Source: Primulina eburnea (lineage: Eukaryota; Streptophyta; Magnoliopsida; Lamiales; Gesneriaceae). From it: DNA of 64,000 bases. Shown here piece after piece: positions 49,365 to 60,897 of the stretch (positions are counted from its first letter, which is position 1; each line of letters opens with the position of its first letter). The stretch lies in NCBI RefSeq assembly GCF_022965805.1, contig NC_133108.1:25263545-25327544 (forward strand), read 5' to 3'. Both the position numbers and the translations under genes were made by a program. The notes beneath the pieces were generated by a model. It searched no databases and had not been told where the DNA came from. It worked only from the letters and a program-made list of their open reading frames with translations.

Positions 49365-49915
49365 TTTAATTTCAGATTTTGTACCTGCAATAAAATGTTA
49401 GTAGAAATAAAAGATGTTCCTCACCCAAATTCTCACGATCACTCCAAAGAAATAACACTCGCACTCAAATGTTTTTCACTCGAATTTGATAGTTCTTTCA
49501 AAGATGTGATCAATCTTTATATTTTTTTTATCAAACTAACAAGATTCAACTTGTGAACACTTGCAACTGTCTCACTTGGATTGCACAAAAACAAGAACGA
49601 TAGAATAACACAAAAAAATATTTTAGATAATTCTGGATTATCAAATAACAAAGGATGATAGAAATAACGCAGATCGAACAAAGGATAACACAAAACTGAA
49701 ACAGAACGAATTTTTGTTTTTGTTTTTTGATAGATATGACAATCGAAACGAAATTATAACACAGATCTGACGCAGAATGAATTTTTGTTTTTGTTTTTGG
49801 TAGATATGACAATAGAAACAAAAGGATACCACAGATCTGAGAACAGAATGAAATTTGAGATAGATCTGCAAAATAACAACAACAACGATAACTTACTTGA
49901 ATTCAATGAGCCAAA
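49365..49915 (-). other. Leader of element 4
   Basis: AT-rich, no gene. It contains a 71-bp tandem duplication (start points 49708 and 49779, each with GAATTTTTGTTTTTG). The acceptor-like TTTATTGCAG lies just before the ORF. Confidence 0.6.
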
Positions 49916-49927
49916 GCTCTGATACCA
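49916..49927 (-). other. Primer-binding site of element 4
   Basis: GCTCTGATACCA on the plus strand, 2 bp from the LTR start at 49930; it fixes the element's minus orientation. Confidence 0.85.
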
Positions 49928-50394
49928 AATGATGCGAATCCCCGTACGAATGAGAAGCAAACACGATTATCGAAATCGCACCCTTAACTCAATAACAAAC
50001 AACGATCGATTATGTTGTCCCGATCTTTTGAAACAAGTAATGATTTGTGATATTCACCTCTAAGTGATTAAAACTTAGCAACAAATATCAACGATGATAA
50101 CAATCGAATTTCATAAGAACCTTCAAAGAACTTGTTTTGACAATCCGTGCGAGAAACAATCGACAAACGCCACAAAGATGCAATCTTTGATAAGTTTGAT
50201 TTTTTTTTTGGTTTTGAACAAAGCAATGGAATGCCTTGAATGTTGAGAATAAACTCAAGAAATTTTCATATTCTTCAATAATGATCTTCGTTCATAATCC
50301 TTACAAGCATTAAATAGACAATAAAATACAAGAAAAACAACATAAAGTAGTGTAAAAAGTCATAAAGAACTTGTCTAGCAAATTTGACACGGCA

Positions 50395-50590
50395 CTGCGC
50401 GCGGTGGCGCATGAACTGGCGCAGCCGCGCGCATGGTTATGCACCCGGACAGCACGGGGCACGGGCGCGCGCGGGCGCGCCGCTTCTGGCCCTGGCGCGC
50501 GCGCTGTTCTGCTCTGCGCTAGCGCGCGCTTCTGCACTGCTTCTGGTGTGAGCACAGTTCTGCACATCTGCGCTAGCGCGTGCTGCTGCA
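50395..50590. promoter_or_regulatory. GC-rich block (type IV) in the LTR of element 4
   Basis: Dense CG with GCGCGC palindromes such as GGGCGCGCC and GCTAGCGCGCGC. It is repeated in the fragment at 45113-45255 with many C/T differences at CpG. Confidence 0.55.
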
Positions 50591-50744
50591 CTGCTTCTCT
50601 CGGGCCATTTTGCACTCATATGCTTAGTTGTTCGGGATTCCTTTATTATACAATTTGTTGAACTCCACAACTTGCTTGGATATGCTTGATTCATCATTAT
50701 TGATCTTGAAGGTACGAAACAACGACACTCTCTAAATCTCCTTC

Positions 50745-52386
50745 TGTCAGGGCCCGTGCACTTAGTTAATATTTAATTACCAAACAACAGTGATTTAATG
50801 GTGTAAACAGCGAAAACGAGTTTAAAACGTTAATTTGGGCCTACAGAAATTTCGGCATGACCTCCCCGTAAGTAGGACATCCCAAAAATCTCAAAACACA
50901 ACAACAATAATATACGCTCGAAAATATCATCAAGTTCACAATCAACCACACAAACATCCTACAGCCGCACTGGCCAGGACTAGACACAACAAACCACAAA
51001 TAAAATCCAAACCACATAAAGACATCACCATACAGCTACACAGGGCATCTCCCTGGCAAATGTATCAAACCAGTATAATATATAAATATTTGGGAACTCT
51101 GACACAAACCGACTGACTACTGGGTTCCACTCGCTGACGCTCCACCAGACGCGTCAAAACCCCTGGAGTGACCTGTTATGGCATCAAAAACAACCACAAC
51201 ATCAAAAGAAAACAGGGGTCGGACCCCAGTACGACAAACCAGTAAAATCATGACGTAAATAAAAGAAATGTAATAATATCAAGTAAATGCAATGCTATGC
51301 GATGCATGAATGGTAACAATGGGATAACGGATACCAAATGGAGTCCAAACGAATAGCATCATCAACAGTAACAGTGGCCACCCGTGCCAGGAATGCAGCA
51401 TCAAATCGTCGCTCGTCCATGCACGTAGCATCGGGAATGCGAGTAGCTAAGTCGCTCGTCCCTAGCTGTCATCTGGGAATGTGGCTAATCCTAATCCACT
51501 CGTCCCTCTGATGACTCAATATATCTCAACAGAATCAACATAAATAGCCGTCAAAGGAGTCAAGGCTCAATATGTTATGCCAATACAATTTATGCATGAA
51601 TGCAACAATATAAACATTCAATGCACATCATAGCAAACAACATTCACCGAATATTCGTACACGCCAATATAACCGTCATAATGATATAGGTTTGAGCGTA
51701 CCTCAACTTCAACTTACAATACCACAGATTCTTAAGGACTATAGGATAAACTCGTCCAATGATACAACCTACAATATAAATTCACTATATACATCAATAT
51801 ATTGCATTCTAACTGACAAAACAATTTAAATCGCCTCGGATAAAAACTCAAATTCCGGCAGCGCCTAAACCCATGAAGAATCTGAAATTTCGAACTTAAT
51901 ACCTCAAGAATCGAGGCTAAAACACAACGGTAATCTCGCGAAGATGGTTCGCCGGAAATGTCGCCGGAAACACTGTTCACGCCGGAAATCTAGCTGGAAT
52001 TTAGGGAAAAGTTAATACTTCACTCTACAAACTAATCCACCAAAACACAACTACGAATTGAAGCCAAAAACCTTACCTAGAACCAAATCGAAGCTCACGC
52101 ACAGCTGCTGGAAATCGAAACGATCGAGCTCGATAACTTTCGATTCATGACAGGAAAGTAGCTAATAGGTTGGAGGAAGAAGATTTGCTAAGCTGCTGCA
52201 CAAAAATCTGGCCGCTGGAGACGCTACGCGAAGACAGCAGAAGAAGAGAGGAAACGACGGGATGCAAGGCTGGGGAAAGCTTCTTTTCTGGATTAGAGCG
52301 ATCTCATATCTTTTATCAATTGGGTTGGGGTTTAAAATAATTAAATGGTAATGGGCTGGGCCAATTATTAGTTATTGGGCCTCACA
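50745..52386 (-). mobile_element. Solo LTR in the 5' LTR of element 4 (TSD CCTTC)
   Basis: 1,642 bp from TGTCAGGGCCCGTG to GGGCCTCACA, with CCTTC at 50740-50744 and 52387-52391. Minus orientation is likely, because the minus strand has a leader followed by GGTTCTAGGTAAGG, a donor-like site as in other LTRs here. No internal region. It is a family not otherwise seen in the window. Confidence 0.88.
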
Positions 52387-52429
52387 CCTTCCAATCATTT
52401 GCACACGGTGCCTAGCCAGATTCATATCA

Positions 52430-52854
52430 AAATGTCAATCCAAGTTCTTTTTAAGAATAGCACGCAAAAGTGTTCCCAAAGTTCTAGTGACAACTTTAGT
52501 TTGTCCATCCGTTTGAGGATGACAAGTAGTAGAAAACAACAATTTTGTGCCAAGTTTAGCCCATAAAGTATTCCAAAAGTAACTCAAGAAATTAACATCG
52601 CGACCAGAAACAATAGTCCTAGGCATGCCATGCAACCTAACGACTTCTCTAAAAAACAAATCCGCAATGTTTGAAGCATCAACGGTTTTATGACAAGCTA
52701 TAAAATGTGCCATCTTAGAGAATCTATTCACAACAACAAAAATAGAATCCCTCCCCTTCTTAGTCCTAGGCATCCCCAAAATAAAGTCCATAGAAATATC
52801 AATCCAATTTATTTTTAAGAATAGCACGCAAAAGTGTTCCCAAAGTTCTAGTGA
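52430..52854 (-). repeat. Integrase-derived satellite segment between elements 4 and 5
   Basis: About 1.2 units in the same orientation as the main array, ending at the LTR start TGTAATGCCC. It shows that element 5 also inserted in satellite DNA. Confidence 0.92.
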
Positions 52855-54897
52855 TGTAATGCCCAAGATTCTTGTGTAATACTTGTAAATTGTTATCATG
52901 TATTATGAATAAAGTATGGAGAACAGACGAGGTGAAACGACGTGGCAAAACTTGAATGTATTGATAAGTGTAGACCGCACCCGCACTATGGTTTCTACCG
53001 CACCCGCGGTGTATGGACAGTAGGGTATGAGATTTTATTCGAAGCAAGACCGCACCTGCGGTGCAACCAAGACCGCACCCGCGGTCGTCGAATTTCAGAA
53101 AATAAAAGGGCTGCCGAAGCTTGAGCGCACCCGCGGTCCCGGAGCTACTGCACCCGCGGTCATGCGTGTTGCATGAAAAATAAGCCACGTTTCCTGGTGT
53201 TGCATGCAGTATATATATAAGAATTGGCACGTCATTTCCCTCACAAAATTCAGAAAAGGGTCGAAGCTTTGGAGAGGATTTTCCTTACGCCTTTTAGACT
53301 TGCAATTGTGAATGATCCGTCCGTTAGAATTTAAATCCGAATTCGGTACTGAGTTCCTATTAACACCGGCTTCAACTGGGCGTAAGTTTTGTTATGTTTA
53401 GACATGATTTGAATTTATGTTATTGTCAGAATTTAATATGAATCAGATATGATGTTTCTATTACAATAGACATGGTATAATATAAGTCAGATTAAAGAAG
53501 TGACTGGTTATACAACTGCTATGATTTTCAGAATTGAATTGATTGAGATTTGATATCATATTTGAGTTATTACTGATTTAAGTGTACCGATATTAAGATT
53601 ATGAATTGTATTAATACCGATTATGAGTTCTGGTATTATATCTGTGATGTTGAGATTGACGGGGTTATCGTGATTGTATTGTTAAGCTGTCGAAAACATA
53701 AGTAGATTGAGATTGATCAGATTCAGTAATGATTTTGATTGTATCGTGATATCATTGATATGAATTAGATTGTACCTTGTTCAGATATGGATCAGATTAT
53801 ATACCGATTTGAGTATTGATCAAAACAGGTCTTGAATTGAGTTATATACTGATATGGTATTTTTATGAATGGTCATTATCAGATTGATATGGACAGATTG
53901 GAATACCAGACTTCGTCTTCGTCAGACCGGGAAGACAAAGGTATAATTCATGTGATTATAGGGAAGATACGACTCGAATCAGATTTGATTGGAGTTTCCC
54001 AAACAAATTCACATAATAGATTGATTATTGTATCTTTTGATATGTTTTGGATTTGTTTATAGATTTATATTCAAATCTATTGATATGATCATGCTTTGTC
54101 TATAGATTTATATTCAAGCATTGAGATAGGAGTGTCATTGACAGATTTGTCAAAACTAGACGTTCGGTGTATCGACGCATAGGAGCAGACTTCCTCCGAT
54201 TGTAGACATTCGATACAGACACGACCGAAGTCTAGGAGTAAGACGTACAGTTACCCCGGTTGGGAGGGTAGGTAACAGATAGTGACGTCTTATTCACCCC
54301 GGGATCCCTAGAGTTAGAGTCGAGTCGAATTCAGTTATGAATTGAATTGAATTGAGTTGCGTGCTTACTTTGTTTTGGTTTCAGAGATTATGGAACCCAT
54401 TGTTAATGCATGCTTAATTTGATTTGGTTTCCTAGACTATGAAATCTATTGTTATTGATTTTTATGCATGATAGTATACCTTATGATTTATATTGTGTAT
54501 ATGCATGTCTACCATGTTTTGTACTGGGATTTATTCTCACCGGAGTATCCGGATGTTGTCTTGTTTGTAAGTGTGCATGACAACAGGTGGGACAAGATCG
54601 AGGTCAGAAGATGATGAGAGAAGACGAGTTTAGAGTGGTGATTCCAGACTTAGAGTAGACCTGGTTTAATACTTGAATTTAGTAATTAAACCTTAGAATA
54701 GTTTGAATCAGAAGCATGTTGTACAAGATTTGTATTATTATACTGGTTTGTATAATAGATTGATTCCATTACCTACCGCATTTGTATTTTAAAAAGAAAA
54801 ATTTTTAGACACTGTTTATCTGATTTGATAATTAAATCCCAAAGATGATTGAATCCCAAAAATGATTAAGAAGATGATTGGTGTCCGGGTCCCCACA
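52855..54897 (+). repeat. 5' LTR of element 5
   Basis: 2,043 bp, TGTAATGCCCAAG...GGGTCCCCACA. Type I dyads lie at 52975-53165, TATATATATAA at 53210-53220 and the donor-like GTAAGT at 53382-53387. The backbone is related to 24295-26348, which carries type II dyads instead. Confidence 0.9.
52975..53165 (+). promoter_or_regulatory. GC-rich dyad cluster (type I) of element 5
   Basis: About six copies of ACCGCACCCGCGGT and close variants, upstream of the TATA run. Confidence 0.6.
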
Positions 54898-54902
54898 ACA
54901 GG

Positions 54903-54914
54903 TGGTATCAGAGT
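54903..54914 (+). other. Primer-binding site of element 5 (one mismatch)
   Basis: TGGTATCAGAGT; the final C of the usual site is T. Confidence 0.85.
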
Positions 54915-55183
54915 GATAGATCCTTTAGATTGAGATAGACGAGAATGAGCGGGGTAGATTGAGTTTTCTTCCCTTGCATGTGATTGCTAGCATGAGATTT
55001 ATTTTAATGTTGACTTACATTGTGTGTGCTAGCATGAGATTATGTTTCACTGCTTTGAAATACATGTTATCTAATTATCTGATTTGAATTGGTAATATGT
55101 ATTATTGAGTATGAATCAGATGTGATTCTTGATCAGCAGTAAGGTGATCAGAGAAAGATTGGAACAGATTTGTAGTATTTGGG

Positions 55184-55204
55184 TACTAATGTTTTGATAA
55201 GCAG
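55184..55204 (+). other. Branch point and acceptor-like site before gag of element 5
   Basis: TACTAAT at 55184-55190 and AAGCAG ending at 55204, in the same place as in elements 1 and 2. With the donor at 53382 the putative intron is about 1.8 kb. Confidence 0.4.
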
Positions 55205-55661
55205 ATATACCTCCACGGAGAATACCATAAAGGGGTAGTACTTCGACTGAACAGATAGATGTATCAGAAACTCAGATAGAAACAAAGTTGAAAGAGTTTC
55301 AGTTATTGCAGCCGCCGATTCTGAGTGGTATCGAGATGTCTGCAGATGGTGAGAATTGGTTTGATGATATAGAAATACTGTTTGATTTACTTGTTTGTAC
55401 AGATGAACAGATATTTAAAATGGTGTCTAATCAGTTACGAGAAGCCGCCAGGAGTTGGTGGATTACAAGCAAAAGAATGTTAGAACAGAGAGGTACAGTG
55501 ATTTCGTGGGAAATATTCAGAACTGAATTTTATCGAATATTTTTTTCATTTTCGTACCGAGAGGACAAGAAAGCAGAGTTTGAAAATTTGAGACAAGGTC
55601 AACTGAATATTGAAGGATATGTTGCTAAATTCTCTACTCTACTGCGTTTTGCTCCTCATTT
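55205..55661 (+). pseudogene. gag: Gag of element 5, first part
   Basis: Homologous to the gag of elements 1 and 2. The start codon reads ATA and a TAA lies eight codons on, so the proper start is lost. From 55288 an open stretch has FQLLQPPILSGIEMSADGEN, SWWITSKRMLEQRG and EGYVAKFSTLLRFAPH. The solo LTR at 55662 cuts it after that last motif. The coding sequence continues at 57472 once the insertion and duplicate target are set aside. Confidence 0.88.
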
Positions 55662-57466
55662 TGTAAGGCTCGAGAATTATTAGCTGTCATTGATGTTAGA
55701 TTTGAAGAGGAGAATGCATGTCATAAAAATGAGTATGTCAACAAGCAGGGCCGAAGCCACACTGCACCTGCGGTGTTAAGACTACCGCACCCGCGGTGTA
55801 TGTGACAGAAAGTTGGTAAATTTGTGCGAAGCAAGACCGCACCCGCGGTGCTAACAAGACCGCACCCGCGGTGGTGAGACCGCACCCGCGGTCATGCAAG
55901 GACCGCACCCGCGGTCTCGGAATTTTGGAAAATGGACGGGCTGCCGAAAGCATAGCGCACCCGCGCTCTTGAGCTGTCGCACCCGCGGTGCTGCATGCAA
56001 CATGCCACCTTCGTTTCTTGGCTTGACACATGGCATATATATATATATATAGGAAGCTGCTGAATCATGTATTTCTCATTTTTCCAGAGTAAGAACCGAG
56101 AGAAGCCATTATTCTTCAAGTTTCTTCAAGCTTCAAGGCAAGATTGTGCAAAATCTAGCCAACCGATTTTAGATTCGACTTCGGTTTTGAACTCCTCTTA
56201 TCATTTGCTATTCAAGGATGTAAGTTTTATTACATTTCAGCATGTCTCGAAATATATGTGTTGGGGAAATTAAGATTTGAGTTAGAATATGTGTTCTTGA
56301 TATGTTGAGCATGATTTATTCGTTACCGAATCGAAATTTGGAGACCATATGCTATTGTTTCGATTTCAGCATGTTTTATGGGAAGATTATGCAGATTTGA
56401 GTGTATGTATTGTTGTGTTGATGATATTGGGAGTTGATTTGGAATCAGCATGTTATTATTGAGTTATCGGTATCACGAGACTACGCCGTTATGCCGTTCA
56501 ACTGTATTGAAATCAAGTATTGTTTGTATATGAGTTGGTTGTGTTCTATATTGATAGAAGGTGCATCTATATTGCCATTTCAGATTTGAAGTGACAGGTT
56601 TGACATTTGATTCGAGATCTCGACAGACAGTGCGACAAGAAAGGTATAATTCATGTGGTCACGGGATTGCACAACTCGATTCAGATTTGATACGAGTTTC
56701 CCTAAATCACATACTAGATTGTTATTACATTTGATTATGTAATGTTTTGTTTATTGATTTAGATTCGAGTCCTGAGATAGGAGATATTGGCAGACTTGCC
56801 AAAACTAGACGTTTCGGTGTATCGACGCATAGGAGCAGATTTGCTATATGTGTAGACCCTCGATACAGAGTTGACCGAAGTCTAGGAATAAGACGTACCG
56901 TTGCCCCGAGTGGTTGGGTAGGTAACAGACCGTCTTATTCACACCGGGATCCCTAGATTAGAAATGAGTCGAGTCAAGAGTTAAATGTTGAATACAGATT
57001 TGTATTCTTCTACATGTTTAGATTTGCATCCATGTTGCTTGATATATGCTATGATTTTGTACATGATATTTACATTGCATGCATCCATGTTTTATACTGG
57101 GATATGTTCTCACCGGAGTTATCCGGCTGTTGTCGTGTCTGTATGTGTGCATGGCAACAGGTGGGGCAGGATCTGGGTCTCGAGCTAGATGCGAGATTGA
57201 CGATAGCGTGGAGATCACGGGCGTTGAAGATTTCTAGTGTTTTCCTTTTGACTTGTACTACTTATGTTGTAGTTGGGATTTGAACACTAACGTATGAGTT
57301 TACCAAACAGACATGTATGTATATTATGTTGTTTATTTAATATCAAGACATGATATGCTTTAGTTATACATTTAAATTAATGTTAAAAGCAAAATTTTGA
57401 CCCACATTTTCGAACAAAGATCCAATTAAATCCCAAAAGAATTGAGTTAGAGCCCGGGTCCCCACA
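55662..57466 (+). mobile_element. Solo LTR in gag of element 5 (TSD CATTT)
   Basis: 1,805 bp, TGTAAGGCTCGAG...GGGTCCCCACA, the same family as element 1. CATTT occurs at 55657-55661 and 57467-57471. It has type I dyads at 55757-55995, a TATA run at 56032-56051 and GTAAGT at 56220-56225. Confidence 0.94.
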
Positions 57467-57471
57467 CATTT

Positions 57472-58009
57472 AATTGGGAATGATGAAGATGTAGCGGATC
57501 AGTTCATCAGAGGATTGAACTCGGAGATAGTTGCATTGATGAATATGCAGCGACCTCACCATTTTGCTGATGCCTTGGGTAGAGCGAAGAGAGCGGAGGC
57601 AAGTCTGATTAGACAACTAACAAGGGTATGTGCGATACAACCCCAGACACAGCAATCCCCTCTTCGATTTGATCGCGGCAGCATGAGTGGAAGGCAAGAT
57701 TTGCTGAAAGCTCGAAAGAAACTGTTTAAGAAGTTAAGGAGCGGACTGAGTGGTTCATCTAGCTCCAGTGGTTCTAGCCCGAGTTATACTGGGGTGTATT
57801 GCAGAACCTGCGGAGGAAGACATTCCACGGAGCAATGCCAGGGAGTTACTGGTAGTTGTCGTATCTGCCAACAACCGGGGCATTTTGCTAGAGTTTGCCC
57901 CAGAGAGGTTCCCGAAGATTTCATGGAGCAGAATCATCTGGTGGCTGTGACAGAAGAACAACCCCAGGAGACACTTGATGATATAGTGGCATGTACTGTT
58001 ACTCTATGA
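57472..58009 (+). pseudogene. gag: Gag of element 5, second part with zinc knuckles
   Basis: Open from the insertion to 58009. It continues the capsid (DVADQFIRGLNSEIVALM), then the Ser-rich linker and two zinc knuckles (CRTCGGRHSTEQC and CRICQQPGHFARVC). It ends with VTEEQPQETLDDIVACTV, the segment that precedes protease in element 1, after which the frame stops. No ATG suits an independent start. Confidence 0.88.
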
Positions 58010-59335
58010 TTATGTTGCATATGTATTAATATATACTAATGCATTGGTTATGAGTATTTCTGAAGGAATTGCATTGATATATGTTGTACCTGTTGAGTTT
58101 GGTTGTACTGTAGTATTGATTCCCTTACTTTTTGGGAAAGAAAGATTGATATCAGAGATTTCTGTGAAGTATTGTATACTACAGTAGGATGAGAATGAGA
58201 TCAAGTTAGATTATAATGTACTTGTGTTTCTGATTTGACCGCATTATTGATATTAATATGCTGAAAAAGTACAGAACGATTATAGATTTCTTTCAGGAAA
58301 GTATAAGATTCAGACCAGATATGGCTGATGAGTAGAGATTTCACGGTAAATAATTTAGATTTAGAATTCCTTTGATAATTGTATTGTCTATGACTTGATT
58401 TTACAGAAAGGAACAGATGGTATCCTTATGTATTCAGTAGATGTACTGAAATCAAGCCTAGCATTGACAGATTTGCCAATAATGTACGAGTTGGCTGATG
58501 ATTTTTCAGATAAGATTGCAGAGTTTCTTTATATCAGAAAGATATATTTCAGAATTGAATTTAGATCAGGTACTGTTTATTTTATTAGAATTCAGTACAG
58601 AATGATATTGAATGTACAGAATGATACAGAGTGAATTGAAAGAATTGAAAGATCAGTAGAAGAGTATCGACCAGGAGATATATCATATATAGTGTTTCTC
58701 TTTGGCATGTTTCAGTATGTTCAGAGATATTCTGCTAATCTTATGCTCATTATATCTATGATATGTTGATATAATTGCAACGTCTGATTGATTGAATCGA
58801 ACAATTTATAATTGTATTGAATATTCTGAGAACTATGATTATTGTATACAGAAATTATTCAGATATGAATCATGCTTGAAACAGATTGTATTCAGAATAA
58901 GCGATATCTGAAGTAAGTATACCGATTGATTTTGACACAGTTGAGATTGTGATCAGTGGCTGATAACGATATCGATATCAGAAAGATCAGAAATTTCAGA
59001 GATGTCAGAAATATATTTTTGTCTGAGTTGTCAGATTATTTGATCTGATTGTGCTTTGAACTGCTTGAGAATTGTTTGCTTCTACATCAGTATTGATACA
59101 GATTGTATTGTTTGGGAGCATATTATATTTTCAGATGAGGTATAGCAGTGGATCAGAACGACATGAAGACATGATTGATTAATCATAATAGACAGTATTG
59201 CCAGAAATTGCAGTTTTATGAGGTTACTAGATCAGTATAGAGTATCGCTATTTCAAATCTGATTTGATATTGCTATTATTCTGAATCCGTGTTTGATACA
59301 GAATATAATGAACCGTTGAGAGTATATACAGTTCA
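58010..59335 (+). pseudogene. Decayed pol region of element 5
   Basis: Scattered similarity to the protease region, for example LISEISVKYCILQ, LDYNVLVF and MYSVDVLKSSLALTDLPI, matching the order in element 1 but full of stops. No DTG motif and no RT motif is legible. Several substitutions are shared with element 2's relic (LISEISV in both). It ends at the LTR of element 6. Confidence 0.65.
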
Positions 59336-60761
59336 TGTAATAGCCAAGCCTGGTGTACGGTACGGTTTAATTTTTCGTATGGTTATGGATTAATTGATTA
59401 AGTTTAAGTTTGAGTATGATTTAGATGTTAAGAGTTGTGATTAAGGGTTATAGTATGGTTGGTTATTATTTTTTTGGGGCCTTGTTGATGCTCATTGATG
59501 GTGGTTATTTTGTATCAGCGTTTTGGTTCGGGGATGCCGAGAGCTCACCGCACCCGCGGTAAGGTTTGGAGCGCACCCGCGGTCGCGCATAGCAAAAGCG
59601 TGTTTCGAGTTTTTAAGTGATATATTGGATGAGTTGGCTTCATTTCCCTCACTTATTTCCCTTCTTTTTCGATATTCACTCCTTGGAGCTAGGGTTTCCT
59701 CATTTTCTTTGATTTCCTACCTTTGATTCTTGGATCTTGGGGGATTGTTGTTGAGAGATCGAAGTTCTTCTTGGTTCTAGGAAGCTAAGGTAAGCTTTTG
59801 GTGTTGTTTATTCTTGGTTTTGGGGTGAGAGATGATATGGGTTTGTTGATTTTGTTGGGTTTATGGATTAATTGACATGGGTTTTTGGTTATTGAGTGAT
59901 TAATGGTGTTATTTATGGGTTATTGTGTAGGATTGCTATCAAAGGATTAGAATCAAGAGATTTCAAGTGTAGTAAGTGGAATCTCATTTATTGTGCTCAC
60001 ATGATACTATATTTATTGTTTTTCAATGATTTTAATGTGTTATTCCCTTCATTCGATTCATGTTTATGTATTGATACACTTGTTATGTATATTGGAGGCA
60101 TTTTATGTCTCAATTATTGAAAAGGGAATACAAGAGAAAAGAGTTTGCAAAGTGTTTGTTTAAATGCCAAAGAGAGAATTCAAATTGATTTATGGATTGA
60201 TAGACACATAGTCAGAGATTGCATGCAATTAGTTGATCAACGACCATAGGCTTATATCCCTCAGAGTTGCCGATTTATATCGATGGGATATAGGTACAGA
60301 GACAGAGATACTATATAGATATCAATCCAATACAGAGAAAAGAGAAATACCATCTTATTGTTATGTTATGCTTTATTATCCACATTTCAGAGTTGATGGT
60401 ATTTATGTTTTTAAAGCTATGATTTTCAGAGTATGCTATGTCTATTGCTACGTAAGAGTTCCACTTGCTGAGTTTTATACTCATTTCAGTTATTTCATGT
60501 GATGCAGATCAGAGCGACGGACCAGGACGTTGATTGTGGGCCGGAGTCATATGCATATGGAGAAGTAAGGAAGAAATATTTTGTTGGCATTTTTGGCATG
60601 ATCATAGGAATGATATTTTGTATTTTTGTTATATCATTGGAATGATCATGTATATACTCTTGATTGAAAATGTTTTATGGTAATGTATTTTTAATCCTTC
60701 CTACCTTCAAGAAAAATTTTAAATTCCGCTGTATTTTATTAAATTGGGTCGAGGTGTCACA
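59336..60761 (+). repeat. 5' LTR of element 6
   Basis: Contains only two type I dyads (59548-59590). A perfect donor-like AAGGTAAGC lies at 59787-59795. Confidence 0.9.
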
Positions 60762-60766
60762 TTTAG

Positions 60767-60778
60767 TGGTATCAGAGC
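60767..60778 (+). other. Primer-binding site of element 6
   Basis: TGGTATCAGAGC, 5 bp after the LTR end. Confidence 0.9.
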
Positions 60779-60897
60779 ACCGTTCTTCGGACCAATGCAT
60801 ATGACTTCGTCTACTTTCAACAGTCCGGGGTATGTCTTCTTCAACATCTATTCATTGTTATTTATCGATTTGTATTTTAGTGAGCACATTGTAGAGT

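Larger units (their letters stand above)
45113..52429 (-). mobile_element. Element 4: deleted minus-strand Ty3-type element
   Basis: On the minus strand: 5' LTR 49930-52429, primer site, leader, a 430-aa ORF, then an integrase remnant, polypurine-like GAAGAAGGGAAG and a 3' LTR fragment 45113-45460. LTR identity is shown by sequence shared between 45113-45460 and 50466-50744 plus 52392-52429. Protease, most of RT and RNase H are missing, replaced by a foreign LTR (45872-47945). The right flank is the satellite. The left end is lost at the junction with element 3. Confidence 0.8.
49930..52429 (-). repeat. 5' LTR of element 4, split by a solo LTR
   Basis: 49930-50744 and 52392-52429. The minus strand starts TGATATGAATCTGG and ends GGATTCGCATCA. 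A GC-rich block (50395-50590) with GCGCGCGCGGGCGCGCC lies in it. No clear TATA box. Confidence 0.8.
52855..59335 (+). mobile_element. Element 5: gag-bearing, pol-decayed LTR element (3' end not seen)
   Basis: 5' LTR, primer site, broken gag and decayed pol in the same layout as element 2. It is interrupted by a solo LTR at 55662 and by element 6 at 59336, so the remainder should lie beyond the window. Confidence 0.85.

Noticed and set aside
50371..50661. Ala/Arg-rich ORFs in the GC block of the element 4 LTR
   Set aside because: Low-complexity GCGCGC sequence, open in several frames on both strands.
60001..60120. Short ORF with CAHMILYLLFF as a small membrane protein
   Set aside because: It lies in the element 6 LTR and is matched on the opposite strand at 63425-63697 as part of the inverted LTR, with no conserved frame ends.
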